Part shown: positions 33,447 through 42,214 of the stretch, in pieces
Position numbering within the stretch: position 1 is the first letter of the stretch
Layout of the letters: every line of letters starts with the position of its first letter
NCBI GenBank assembly: GCA_964493635.1
Contig: CAZBOW010000017.1
Coordinates: 1 to 45,114 of the forward strand
Direction of reading: 5' to 3'
DNA: 45,114 nt
Origin: OLB6 sp964493635
Lineage (GTDB): Bacteria; Bacteroidota; Ignavibacteria; Kapaibacteriales; Kapaibacteriaceae
Program-made: the position numbers and the translations under genes
Notes under the pieces: generated by a model
Told to the model about the DNA's origin: nothing
Database searches by the model: none
The model's input: only the letters and a program-made list of their open reading frames with translations

Positions 33447-34159
33447 CGCCCACCTCCACTCTCGACATCCTCATTCAGAGAATCGCCATTGGGTTCTCGC
33501 ATGCGGTACCCCACGCCGCGAATACTTTGCACAAGCTGTGGCTGATCGGGGTGTTCGATCTTTTGGCGTAGTCGTTTAATGTAGACATCAATAATATTCG
33601 ACTCCGGGTCGAAGTTATGCTTCCAGACGTGTTGCATGATCAACGACCGGCTCAGTACGCGCTCCTTGTTCCGCATCAAGTACTCAAGCAGCGCATACTC
33701 TTTGGTAGTAAGCTCAATCTCGTGCTCGTCACGATAGGCAAAGTGAGTGACAAGGTCGAGGGTTAACGGACCGCAGGAGATTTTTGTCGTCTTCTCTGAG
33801 GTTGTCCTTCGTAGGATTGAACGCAAGCGAGCCGCTAGTTCCTCGAAGTGGAACGGCTTAGCCAAGTAGTCGTCGGCTCCAAGATCCAACCCTTGCACGC
33901 GGTCCTCGGTGGTACCACGTGCCGTAAGCATCAACACCGGCGTGACGTGGCCTGCGGTACGCAATCGCTCCAGCACTTCAAACCCATCCATCTTCGGGAG
34001 CATCACATCCAGAACAATGGCATCGTACCCTCCTCCACTGGCCATACTTAAACCGAGCTCACCATCGGCCGCGGTATCAACGAGGTAGCGTTCCTCCTCC
34101 AATCCACGCTTGATGAATGAGGCTACTTTCCTCTCATCTTCGATCACAAGAATTCTCAT
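33443..34159 (-). CDS. OmpR/PhoB-family response regulator (orphan here)
   Basis: The 238-residue protein has an intact receiver domain: acidic pocket E7-D8, phospho-acceptor D51 (IVLDVMLPKMDG), T79 (MLTARG) and K101 (LAKPFHFEE). A winged-helix DNA-binding domain follows (ELTTKEYALLEYLMRNKERV and SNIIDVYIKRLRQKI, ending IRGVGYRM). No histidine kinase is adjacent; upstream is the divergent holB and downstream is the coupled mazG-like gene, then the gap, so a kinase could lie in the missing sequence. GGAGG sits 11 bases before the ATG. The target genes are unknown. Confidence 0.93.
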   Translation of the reverse strand: MRILVIEDERKVASFIKRGLEEERYLVDTAADGELGLSMASGGGYDAIVLDVMLPKMDGFEVLERLRTAGHVTPVLMLTARGTTEDRVQGLDLGADDYLAKPFHFEELAARLRSILRRTTSEKTTKISCGPLTLDLVTHFAYRDEHEIELTTKEYALLEYLMRNKERVLSRSLIMQHVWKHNFDPESNIIDVYIKRLRQKIEHPDQPQLVQSIRGVGYRMREPNGDSLNEDVESGGGR

Positions 34160-34186
34160 AGTCTGAGGAACCTCCGATATTTGTCT

Positions 34187-35407
34187 ATGGCATGGTCACA
34201 CATCACCGGGCAACATCGCGCCAGTGCGATGCTTCAGCAGGCACTTGTCCAGCGTCGTATTCCGCAGGCACTCCTGCTCATCGGTGATGATGGTGCTGGC
34301 ACCGTTGCCGTAGCTCTAGAACTAGCGCGGACGCTCCTGTGCGAACGTCCGCTCATCACGGAGCGAACATACGACAGGTGTGATGATTGTCGTTCATGTC
34401 GTCAGTCATCCCATCTCCAACACCCAAACCTACACCTTGTGCTTCCGTTGCCTGCGGGGAAAGGCGCAACCGACGGCGAGCTGACAAGTGCACTGGTCGA
34501 GGAATGGCGCGACGTCGTAGCTGAAGTTGCCAACGACTCCTACGCTCCTCTGCGTCTTCAACAAGCCACGGCCATTCGTATTGGGCAGATCCGTGAGTTA
34601 AAACGCATGTTGGCGATGTCGTCCGCCGCTGGCGGTCGGCGCGTGGTACTCTTGCATCATGCCGAGGATATGAACACCGAAGCGGCCAATGCCTTCCTAA
34701 AAACACTCGAAGAGCCCCATACCGACGTAACGCTCCTGCTCACCTGCGAGCGTCCGGAGGTCCTGCTTCCTACGATTCGCTCGCGCTGTCAGGAACTGAT
34801 TGTCCCTCCGATTTCCGATGAGGCCCTAACGACGTTTCTCATGGATGTTGAATCGCTTACTGAACAGGAGGCCCGCCTCATCACGGCATTCGCCCAAGGT
34901 TCGTTGTATCGCGCTCGACGGATGGCTCAGGAACCGGTCAGTGAAGAGCGTCGTCTTGCACTCGACCTGCTACGCACTGCGCTGAGAGGAAAGGACTATC
35001 GCGTTGATCTGGTGACCCTTATCGACCAGATCTGTGACGGGAAGCAACGTGATCGCGTGGCCTATGTGTTGCAGCTGCTAAGCCTTTGGCTCCGCGACGC
35101 GCGGTGTGTTGCGTTTGCCGATCACCATGCCGATCACCAGACCGATCACCAGATCGACCAATCGAGTAACGATCACCGGAATCTGGTTAACTCCGACCAA
35201 CATGACGCACTCCTGCGTTTCGCTCAAGGGTTCGGTCAGGCCGACTTCGACCAGGCCCTATCCGTGATTGAGGAGGCCGCTGCTGATATTGATCGAAATG
35301 TGTCGCTCCCCCTTCTGCTTCTCAGCTGCGCTCTTCAATTGCGTCGGATTTTCGCTGCCGCACGCCATGGATCGGCAACACCCGTGTCTCGCCCGGCTGC
35401 AGTGTAA
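34187..35407 (+). CDS. holB: DNA polymerase III delta-prime subunit (HolB-like)
   Basis: The 406-residue clamp-loader subunit matches delta-prime. Residues include HITGQHRASAMLQQALVQRR at the start and a degenerate P-loop, LIGDDGAGTVAVALELARTLL, where the lysine is lost as is usual for delta-prime. A partial zinc motif (CDDCRSC) and GGRRVVLLHHAEDMNTEAAN with FLKTLEEPHTDVTLLLTCER follow. LPTIRSRCQ ends the AAA core. I chose ATG 34187 (MAWSHITG); a TTG at 34181 is an alternative. A His-Asp-rich stretch (ADHHADHQTDHQIDQ) from 12-base repeats interrupts the C-terminal domain. The 3' end overlaps the convergent GH13-like gene by 86 bases. Confidence 0.9.
   Translation: MAWSHITGQHRASAMLQQALVQRRIPQALLLIGDDGAGTVAVALELARTLLCERPLITERTYDRCDDCRSCRQSSHLQHPNLHLVLPLPAGKGATDGELTSALVEEWRDVVAEVANDSYAPLRLQQATAIRIGQIRELKRMLAMSSAAGGRRVVLLHHAEDMNTEAANAFLKTLEEPHTDVTLLLTCERPEVLLPTIRSRCQELIVPPISDEALTTFLMDVESLTEQEARLITAFAQGSLYRARRMAQEPVSEERRLALDLLRTALRGKDYRVDLVTLIDQICDGKQRDRVAYVLQLLSLWLRDARCVAFADHHADHQTDHQIDQSSNDHRNLVNSDQHDALLRFAQGFGQADFDQALSVIEEAAADIDRNVSLPLLLLSCALQLRRIFAAARHGSATPVSRPAAV
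35120..35155 (+). repeat. 12-base tandem repeats inside holB
   Basis: Three units, GATCACCATGCC, GATCACCAGACC and GATCACCAGATC, encode DHHA, DHQT and DHQI. A fourth related GATCACCGG copy lies at 35175. The repeats keep the frame. Confidence 0.85.
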
Positions 35408-37256
35408 CAACAAGTGTTGGAGGTGTCCAGTGCACATCGCGGTGGACGGCAACGGCATCTACGTGAGGTGGTAGCGTACACCGCCATACGACGGGTTCAG
35501 TCCCAGCATTCCAGCAAAAGATGATACCGCGAGACCCTCGAGTCTCGTGCTCTACCCATCGTAGGTAGGCGGGTACCATGTCGTGCCCCTCGAGTGCCTC
35601 GTGCCCCTCGAGCACCTCGATCGGATCGTGCCATGCAAATCGTTGGACCACGTCCAGCGACCGTACGGAACGGAAACGATCCATAAGATCGGAGCAATGG
35701 ACGCGATCCCAGGGTAACGGTACGTCCGAAAACAGGGGCAGATGATCGGGCGACCAGCGTTGACGCTCTTCGTCGGAAAATCCCAAGCCCGTGTTTACCG
35801 GCACTGTTTCGCCGAACTCCATTCCGGCATGCAAGAAGCAGATTGTTCGGGGTAAGCCCTGTAGAAAAAGCCATAGCCCGTGCGCATGTGCAATACTACC
35901 CCACGTGGCACAGGCACGTGGCGTGTTATGCGTTTCCGGTGTGGCCAGCAGGTACTGGGACGGTGGAGCGAAGGCAAATTCACGCAGGGTGGTTATCACT
36001 GCCTCAGCGTTGGAATGAACCAGCGGCAGGAATCCAACGACAGCATCGTACTGATCGGCTCCTTCCGCACTGCCGGAAGACTGCGGTACAAACTGTTCCG
36101 AAATCAACAAGGCATTCGGGCGCGCTCGGCGAATTCCTCGGATGACCTCACGAGCGAGATCCTTGGGAAGTGCATGTCCCATATCGAGTGTACTACCATC
36201 AAGATCAAGGTTGCGCATCATGGTTGGAACGATGGCAGCGATGGTATTCCACAGCGATGTTCGTCGATACGGTTCAACGTCGAGCTCGGCGTCGTACATC
36301 CGGATGGTGTTGTAGGCAACGTAGTTGAACTGTGGGTGATCGTGCAGCTTGAGGTAGGTCACATCCGTCCAGGCCGGCTGAGGATCATCCACGGGCCAAT
36401 CAGCGAAGGCAGGAGGGACGCGCACCACACGATCGTGAGCACCGAATCCCTTCCATCCCCGTTCGTCACGAGCCAAGCGCCACGGCGGCGACGAAAACAT
36501 CGTGGTATACTCTGGTGATGGCGCTGGCAAGTGTCGAAACATCTGCCGTTCAACCATGGACTCCATGCGGGAGACATCCTCCGGGCTGAACTCCGGAGCA
36601 CGGTACCCACCAGCGTTCGTCGTGCGCTCCTCATCTACCCAATAGAACCACTCTGGGTGTTGCCCTACGAGATCAGAATCAACACTAGCTGTGCGAAGGA
36701 CGGATTCGGTTAGCACACGGATGCCAACGTGGTGACATAGTTCAATGCACAGGCGCGCCTGATCCTCGACCGACATGGCAACATTGGGTTCGGCGAGCAT
36801 CGGATCGAGATGAAGCGGATGCTTTACCGCGTAGGGCGATCCGAGCGTTCCCTTTCTGCCGATGACACCAATCTCGGTAATTGGCAGCAGCGAAATGGCC
36901 GTGATTCCCTGCCGAACAAGGTATGGAAGCAGGCCAATGAGTTTCAGGAAGGTACCCGTTGAACGCCATCCGCCATGCTCCGAGGCTTCACCGTGGGAAT
37001 AGGACGTTACATGACGCACCGAGGCGCCATAGATCACCAGTTGCTCCATCGCAGTGCGTGACGCGGACCCGATGCTCCTACCGGCACCGAGGTCACGGAC
37101 GTGCGTGATCTGGTGGAGGAGATACTCTGCACCGGATGGAAACACCACCGGTGCACCATCACCGACCCACGCACCAGGTACGGTATACGGACGATGGTCG
37201 AATTGAATGCGCTCCTCAAGGAGTTGTAGGAGCGTTCTCTGTAGGGGGCTGATCAT
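35322..37256 (-). CDS. GH13-like alpha-amylase family protein with altered catalytic motif
   Basis: The 644-residue protein has an alpha-amylase type (beta/alpha)8 barrel. Recognisable parts are LLPITEIGVIGRKGTLGSPY (GH13 region I surroundings), QHPEWFYW (as in GH13_3 proteins), LDGSTLDMGHALP with D358 at the nucleophile position, LLISEQF with E387 as acid/base, and TPETHNTPR, where the usual SHDTPR Asp is N444. A C-terminal beta domain follows. Two of three catalytic acids remain, so true hydrolase activity is doubtful; a transferase or non-catalytic role is possible. The ATG at 37256 (MISPLQRTLL) lies 41 bases inside uvrC. The 3' end is antisense to 86 bases of holB. The 5' overlap suggests coupling with uvrC. 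Confidence 0.72.
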   Translation of the reverse strand: MISPLQRTLLQLLEERIQFDHRPYTVPGAWVGDGAPVVFPSGAEYLLHQITHVRDLGAGRSIGSASRTAMEQLVIYGASVRHVTSYSHGEASEHGGWRSTGTFLKLIGLLPYLVRQGITAISLLPITEIGVIGRKGTLGSPYAVKHPLHLDPMLAEPNVAMSVEDQARLCIELCHHVGIRVLTESVLRTASVDSDLVGQHPEWFYWVDEERTTNAGGYRAPEFSPEDVSRMESMVERQMFRHLPAPSPEYTTMFSSPPWRLARDERGWKGFGAHDRVVRVPPAFADWPVDDPQPAWTDVTYLKLHDHPQFNYVAYNTIRMYDAELDVEPYRRTSLWNTIAAIVPTMMRNLDLDGSTLDMGHALPKDLAREVIRGIRRARPNALLISEQFVPQSSGSAEGADQYDAVVGFLPLVHSNAEAVITTLREFAFAPPSQYLLATPETHNTPRACATWGSIAHAHGLWLFLQGLPRTICFLHAGMEFGETVPVNTGLGFSDEERQRWSPDHLPLFSDVPLPWDRVHCSDLMDRFRSVRSLDVVQRFAWHDPIEVLEGHEALEGHDMVPAYLRWVEHETRGSRGIIFCWNAGTEPVVWRCTLPPHVDAVAVHRDVHWTPPTLVVTLQPGETRVLPIHGVRQRKSDAIEERS

Positions 37257-39063
37257 GAAAGTACTGATACACGGATTCGGCACGAGCGCTTCCGATACAC
37301 TGGGCCAGGTCCTCGAAGGTTGCGCCTCGTACGCGTTCAACAGATCCGAAGTGAATCAAGAGCTGCTCTGCTGTTTTCGCACCGATTCCCGGAATCTGTG
37401 TTAACTCCGTTTGTAGCGTACGCTTACTGCGTAATGATCGGTGATACTGGACAGCAAATCGATGCGCCTCATCACGGGCCTGTTGCAACAGTCGCAAACT
37501 CGATGAGGTCCGGGGTAAAATGAGTGGATCGGACTGATCCGGAACAAACACTTCTTCAAGTCGCTTTGCTAAGGCAACAACAGCCATGGTCTTGTCGCGA
37601 CCAAGCTGACGCAGAACCGACATCGCTGCAGAGAGTTGCCCCTTCCCACCGTCAATAACAACAAGATCCGGGTCATCGCTGTCGTTACTCCGAGAAAATC
37701 GGCGCGTTAGCACCTCCTTCATCGCGTCGAAGTCGTTGTTGACCTCAACACTCTGCATCTTATACCGACGATACTCGGACTTGCGCGGCTTGCCATCAAT
37801 GAAGACTACGCACGAAGAAACGTACTCCGATCCCTGCATGTGACTGTTGTCGTAGCATTCAATCCGCCTCGGCATGCGTGGCAGACGCAAATCGCGCTGT
37901 AACGACAGCACGGCTCGAGGCAGGGATTGATCCTTCTGAGCGGCACGCAGGAGATGCTCACGAAGTTCTACATCGGCATTGGTCGTGGCAAGCTGCACGA
38001 GCTTTCGTTTGTCTCCGATGCGTGGAACGTGAAGATCAACCTTCACACCGCGGTGGTGGAAGTAGGCTTGCATGATCTCAGGGTCGGGAAGATCCCATGG
38101 CAGGAGGATTTCACGAGGGATGTCGGACCGCTCGAGGTACCATTGCTCAAGAATGGACTCCAGAAGATCAGCATCGGTAACATCCTCACAGCGCGAAATC
38201 AGAAACTGTCGTTTCCCCACCAATCGACCGTCCCGAACTTCCAAGACCGTTGCACATGCTGACGGGCCGATCCGGGCAATGGCAAACACATCGCGATCAA
38301 TGTCATCGTACGATACGACCTTCTGTTTGGCAGTGTAGTCCTTGAGCTTCTCAAGACGACGACGGATGATCTCGGCATCTTCAAATCGCAGTTCGGACGC
38401 GAGCGCATGCATCTGCTGTTCAAGTTGCGTCTCTACGGCACGGGTTCTGCCCGACAGAATACTCATTGCTTGTTTGATGTGCACCATGTACTCCGCCTGG
38501 GACACCAAACCCTCGCATGGGCCCTCACACTTCTTGATGTGGTAGTCAAGGCACACCTTAAAGCGTCCGGCAGCAATAGCGTCGGTATTCAAGGCCAGAT
38601 CGCACGAACGGAGAGGAAACAGCGAGCGCAGTGTTTTCAAGACGTAGTGAACGTACGTCCCGTCGGAATACGGACCGTAATAGGTACTCCCGTCGCGGAG
38701 GAGCCGGCGTGTCTTGAAGATCCGAGGGAACGGTTCGGCCGTGACGCAGATATACGGATAGGTCTTATCGTCACGTAGCAAGATGTTATACTTCGGGCGG
38801 TGCTCCTTGATGAGCGTATTCTCCAGGAGTAATGCCTCCGGCTCGGTATCTGTTACGATCACCTCAACGTCGGCAATGTGCTTCTGCAAGGCTCGTGTTT
38901 TCGCGTCAACGGGTCGTCCCTCCTGGAAGTAGCTTTTTACGCGAGCTCTCAGGTTTTTCGCCTTTCCAACATAGAGAATCACTCCGGCACTATTTCGGTG
39001 CAGGTATACGCCCGGCGACGTAGGTAGGCGTGCCACTTTCTGAAGAAGCTCTTCCCGATCCAT
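37216..39063 (-). CDS. uvrC: UvrABC system protein C
   Basis: The 615-residue nucleotide-excision-repair nuclease makes both incisions around damage bound by UvrB. The N-terminal GIY-YIG domain reads SPGVYLHRNSAGVILYVGKAKNLR. A cysteine-rich segment (CLDYHIKKCEGPC) and the UVR motif (ELRFEDAEIIRRRLEKLKD) follow. The RNase H-like 5'-nuclease contains ECYDNSHMQGSEYVSSCVV and DLVVIDGGKGQL, and the C terminus has the helix-hairpin-helix LTQIPGIGAKTAEQLLIHFG. I chose the ATG at 39063 (MDREELLQKV); longer in-frame starts lie within the divergent moxR gene. Length matches the family (about 600). The end overlaps the GH13-like gene by 41 bases. Confidence 0.97.
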   Translation of the reverse strand: MDREELLQKVARLPTSPGVYLHRNSAGVILYVGKAKNLRARVKSYFQEGRPVDAKTRALQKHIADVEVIVTDTEPEALLLENTLIKEHRPKYNILLRDDKTYPYICVTAEPFPRIFKTRRLLRDGSTYYGPYSDGTYVHYVLKTLRSLFPLRSCDLALNTDAIAAGRFKVCLDYHIKKCEGPCEGLVSQAEYMVHIKQAMSILSGRTRAVETQLEQQMHALASELRFEDAEIIRRRLEKLKDYTAKQKVVSYDDIDRDVFAIARIGPSACATVLEVRDGRLVGKRQFLISRCEDVTDADLLESILEQWYLERSDIPREILLPWDLPDPEIMQAYFHHRGVKVDLHVPRIGDKRKLVQLATTNADVELREHLLRAAQKDQSLPRAVLSLQRDLRLPRMPRRIECYDNSHMQGSEYVSSCVVFIDGKPRKSEYRRYKMQSVEVNNDFDAMKEVLTRRFSRSNDSDDPDLVVIDGGKGQLSAAMSVLRQLGRDKTMAVVALAKRLEEVFVPDQSDPLILPRTSSSLRLLQQARDEAHRFAVQYHRSLRSKRTLQTELTQIPGIGAKTAEQLLIHFGSVERVRGATFEDLAQCIGSARAESVYQYFHDQPPTENAPTTP

Positions 39064-39127
39064 GATCCAAAATATGGACTCTGTTCTTCGTGCCGACACG
39101 TATATTGACTGGCACATTGGAGATTGT

Positions 39128-40599
39128 ATGAGCGCACCAACAACGGACCGCATTGCGTCGATAGAACAGGTAGCCGCAGAGCTCAAAGAAGCTGCTGCGT
39201 TCATCGGTTCACGTGTCGTTAACCGAGAAGAAGTCATTGAGCAGGCCTTCTGCGCGCTACTCACCGCTGAGCATGTGCTCTTACAAAGCCGAACCGGTGC
39301 AGGCAAGTCCCTGCTCGCCGAGCAGATCTTCAATATGTTTGAAGGAGCTCGGACCTTTCGTGTTCAGGCGAGCAAGGAACAACAACCGGATACCTACTTT
39401 GGAGGATTAGACCTTGATGAGCTCAAGAAGGGTCGCATCATCCACAACACGATGGGCTCACTGGTTGAGAGTGAGTTTGGCTTCATCGACGAGATCTTCG
39501 ATGCCAACGACTTCACGCTTAGAGCACTCCTCTCCCTCCTGAACGAACGGCGTTTATTGCGGGGTGTACAAGACGTACCCTCACCATTGCACACCGTGAT
39601 CGCGGCAACCAACTATCTGCGTGTTTCGGAAGTTACCGAGGCACTCTTGGATCGGTTCATGTTCAAGGCCGTAATCCTACCGGACAAAGACCCATTCATC
39701 CAGTACAAAATCTCGCAGCAGTATCTGCAACATGGCGGACGCACCATTGAACCTCCTGCGCGGATCTCCTATGCCCGACTACGGAACCTCCATCGTATCA
39801 TCCGAGGTCAGTCCGACGATTTCAGCATCCGCGTCAGTAACGAGCTGCTTTACTTTACCAACATCACCATTCGGCAATTCGAGTTTCTCCGTAATCGCCA
39901 GGTGGCCGACAAACGATCCTCAGGTCCCGGAGCGGACTTTTACATTTCTCCCCGTACCCAGGCCAAATCACTCGACCTTCTTCGTGCGTTGGCCCTTCTA
40001 AAGGGGCGCTCCGAGGTGATCCACGACGACGCGAGCCGTTTGTACTTCATTTTCGCTACGGTAGGTTTACCCGAGGAAGTGGCGCTCTTTAAGAAGGCCT
40101 ATACCACGGTGCTCAATTCACTGACAGCTTCGCGCGGCTTCGATCAGGTGACGATGCTCCTGGATTTTGCCGACGTTGTTGAACGACTGCGACAAGAGCC
40201 TCATTTGATGAAACAGCCACTATCGCAGTTCTCAACCGACCAGGTTCGGCGCTCCTTCTTCGAATGGATCAAGGAGAAATTCGGCTCCGAACANNNNNNN
40301 NNNNNNNNNNNNNNNNNNNNNNNNNNNNNNNNNNNNNNNNNNNNNNNNNNNNNNNNNNNNNNNNNNNNNNNNNNNNNNNNNNNNNNNNNNNNNACCAGGT
40401 TCGGCGCTCCTTCTTCGAATGGATCAAGGAGAAATTCGGCTCCGAACAACCGCAGGATCACAACCGAATGGTTTTGGAGCAGTTTCTAACCGACTTTGTT
40501 CCGGTATGCGATGAGGTGCGCGAATTGAAGCATTCCGTCGAGGTGATGCTCCAGCAAGCGCTCATTGCTATCGAACGTGACTTGCAACGCCAGGCATAA
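39128..40599 (+). CDS. MoxR-family AAA ATPase (RavA-like)
   Basis: With the artefactual gap removed the frame is continuous, giving 438 residues. The AAA+ core has Walker A SRTGAGKS (54-61), FGGLDLDELKKGRI, Walker B SEFGFIDEIFDAN (D121, E122), sensor 1 VIAATNY and the arginine-finger region ALLDRFMFK. The C-terminal lid matches RavA-type MoxR proteins. MoxR ATPases act with VWA-domain partners to insert metals or assemble complexes; the next gene encodes such a partner, as in ravA-viaA. I chose ATG 39128 (MSAPTTDRI); the frame opens further upstream but into the uvrC promoter region. Its stop is followed by three 13-base repeats. Confidence 0.9.
40239..40448. other. Assembly gap with 55-base duplicated flanks (4)
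   Basis: The N run spans 40294-40393. Bases 40239-40293 and 40394-40448 are identical. It lies inside the MoxR gene; removing one copy and the N run restores 439 codons in one frame. Confidence 0.95.
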
Positions 40600-40601
40600 G
40601 G

Positions 40602-40640
40602 CATTGGCGTAAAACATTGGCATAACACATTGGCATAACG
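40602..40640 (+). repeat. Three 13-base tandem repeats after the moxR stop
   Basis: Units are CATTGGCGTAAAA, CATTGGCATAACA and CATTGGCATAACG, starting two bases after the MoxR stop codon, with a partial GGCATAAG copy over the stop itself. They end eight bases before the VWA start codon. Confidence 0.9.
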
Positions 40641-40648
40641 CTACGGAT

Positions 40649-42214
40649 ATGTCGCGCACTACCATCGAGACCTCTGCCTTCTTCAAACAAATGGAGGAGT
40701 TTGGCTTCTTCGACACCGTCGAAGAACATCTGCCAGAAGAGTTCACGATGATCTACGAGATCGCACGGATTCTCGACAGTACGAATCATGCCATTGCACA
40801 GTCCCTCGCACCCGTGATGGTACTCTCTGGGTCCAGCGACCGCGACAGCGCCTTTGATCTTCAGCCGGTGCCGCACGTAGTGGATGCAGAGGAATACGAG
40901 GCCGATCTGATTCGGAGCGTCACGGAGTTGCAACGCATCTACCCCTATCAGCATCTTCTGCCGGAACCTGTCTTTCTTCAGCGCGTAGCAGAACGATCGT
41001 TATGGATGCCCCGACCTCGTGTACCGAACAACTATCGGTATCAGTCCGACTCGGATCGGTTTGCTCCTGATGATCGGAAGCAGAAGGTCTATGTCCTCTT
41101 TGACACGTCAAGTTCGATGCGACAGCACTATCGCATTCATCTGGCACGTGCCATTACCTACTTATTCCTGCAACGCAACCAGCGGGAACTTGGAACGATC
41201 TTTTTCCGAACGTTTGATCTAACGGTTGGTGAGTTGCGGACAGCTCGTGACGTGCCGGGCTACGACCGGCTTATCAGTGAGGTCATGCATGTTAGGGCGC
41301 TGGGCAACGGTACTGCGCTGCAGAGAGCCCTGGAACAGGCCATCGACGACATTTCTCACGAATCGATGCTGTCTGAGACACAGATCCTGGTGATTACCGA
41401 CGGTGTGGCTCACGTCGACGTCGAATCACTTCGAGCAAGGATGGGATCGTCAATCACGGTCAATACCGTCAAGATCGGCCACTCGCGCATGCATATCGAT
41501 GCTAAAACCATCGAAGATCAGGTCTATCACTCGTCGTCGGAAGATGCAATACGACTCCGTTCCTTGCTGGATCAACGGCATCAACTGGAGTCGTCTCTAC
41601 GTGTAGCCTCTGGCCATCTTCGTTCGGAAGGTATCAAGAGTCAACTTGGATTGATTGAACGACAGATCTCGTCGCTCATGGAGCGCTTGAGCAGCGATGT
41701 GGAGACCAACTACGGACTCGAGATTCAGCAACTCAGTACGGTGTACGTCGAGATTGACGACATCTCAGCGAGCGAAATGTTCTCCCTGCCCGAGGAACAA
41801 GTTGCCGAATTGGAGGCCTTAGCCGAGGCACTCCTACACGAATTGCAACATGAGCACCTCATCGAGGACATCAAGCGTGCTGCCATCCTCTATGATCACC
41901 TGTACCTGCTGATGGAGTACAACAGCATCGACGCACCGCGTTTGGAGCACGTTGCCAGAGAACTCGAGTCGATGCTCGACCAAATCCTCAATCGTCCAGC
42001 ATCCGATGCAGCGTCGCTGTCAATCTCGGAAATGGAGCGCATGCAGGTGCGACACATGCTTGAGGGAGGAGTTGCATCTGGGGGAATGTCGCTTGCCCGC
42101 CTGATGCATGTCCTGTGGATTCGATTCCGACGTTGGCTGGCAACACGGCGTCAGGATCGACGATTTGCAACGATGCTCCGCCGGAGGGTCCTAAAGCGCC
42201 CCACGCGCCGTTAG
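40649..42214 (+). CDS. VWA-domain partner of MoxR (ViaA-like)
   Basis: The 521-residue soluble protein has a helical N-terminal part (about 1-145) and a VWA domain starting KVYVLFDTSSSM, with MIDAS residues D152, S154 and S156. Thr in ALGNGTALQ and Asp in LVITDGVAH complete the metal site. A long helical, probably coiled-coil region follows from about 310 (LRSLLDQRHQLESSLRVASG), ending in a very basic tail (RRRVLKRPTRR). No signal peptide or membrane helix is visible. The gene pair AAA plus VWA resembles RavA-ViaA, which acts on respiratory complexes in enterobacteria; the partner here is unknown. Its stop overlaps the convergent ugd stop (TTAG). Confidence 0.85.
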   Translation: MSRTTIETSAFFKQMEEFGFFDTVEEHLPEEFTMIYEIARILDSTNHAIAQSLAPVMVLSGSSDRDSAFDLQPVPHVVDAEEYEADLIRSVTELQRIYPYQHLLPEPVFLQRVAERSLWMPRPRVPNNYRYQSDSDRFAPDDRKQKVYVLFDTSSSMRQHYRIHLARAITYLFLQRNQRELGTIFFRTFDLTVGELRTARDVPGYDRLISEVMHVRALGNGTALQRALEQAIDDISHESMLSETQILVITDGVAHVDVESLRARMGSSITVNTVKIGHSRMHIDAKTIEDQVYHSSSEDAIRLRSLLDQRHQLESSLRVASGHLRSEGIKSQLGLIERQISSLMERLSSDVETNYGLEIQQLSTVYVEIDDISASEMFSLPEEQVAELEALAEALLHELQHEHLIEDIKRAAILYDHLYLLMEYNSIDAPRLEHVARELESMLDQILNRPASDAASLSISEMERMQVRHMLEGGVASGGMSLARLMHVLWIRFRRWLATRRQDRRFATMLRRRVLKRPTRR

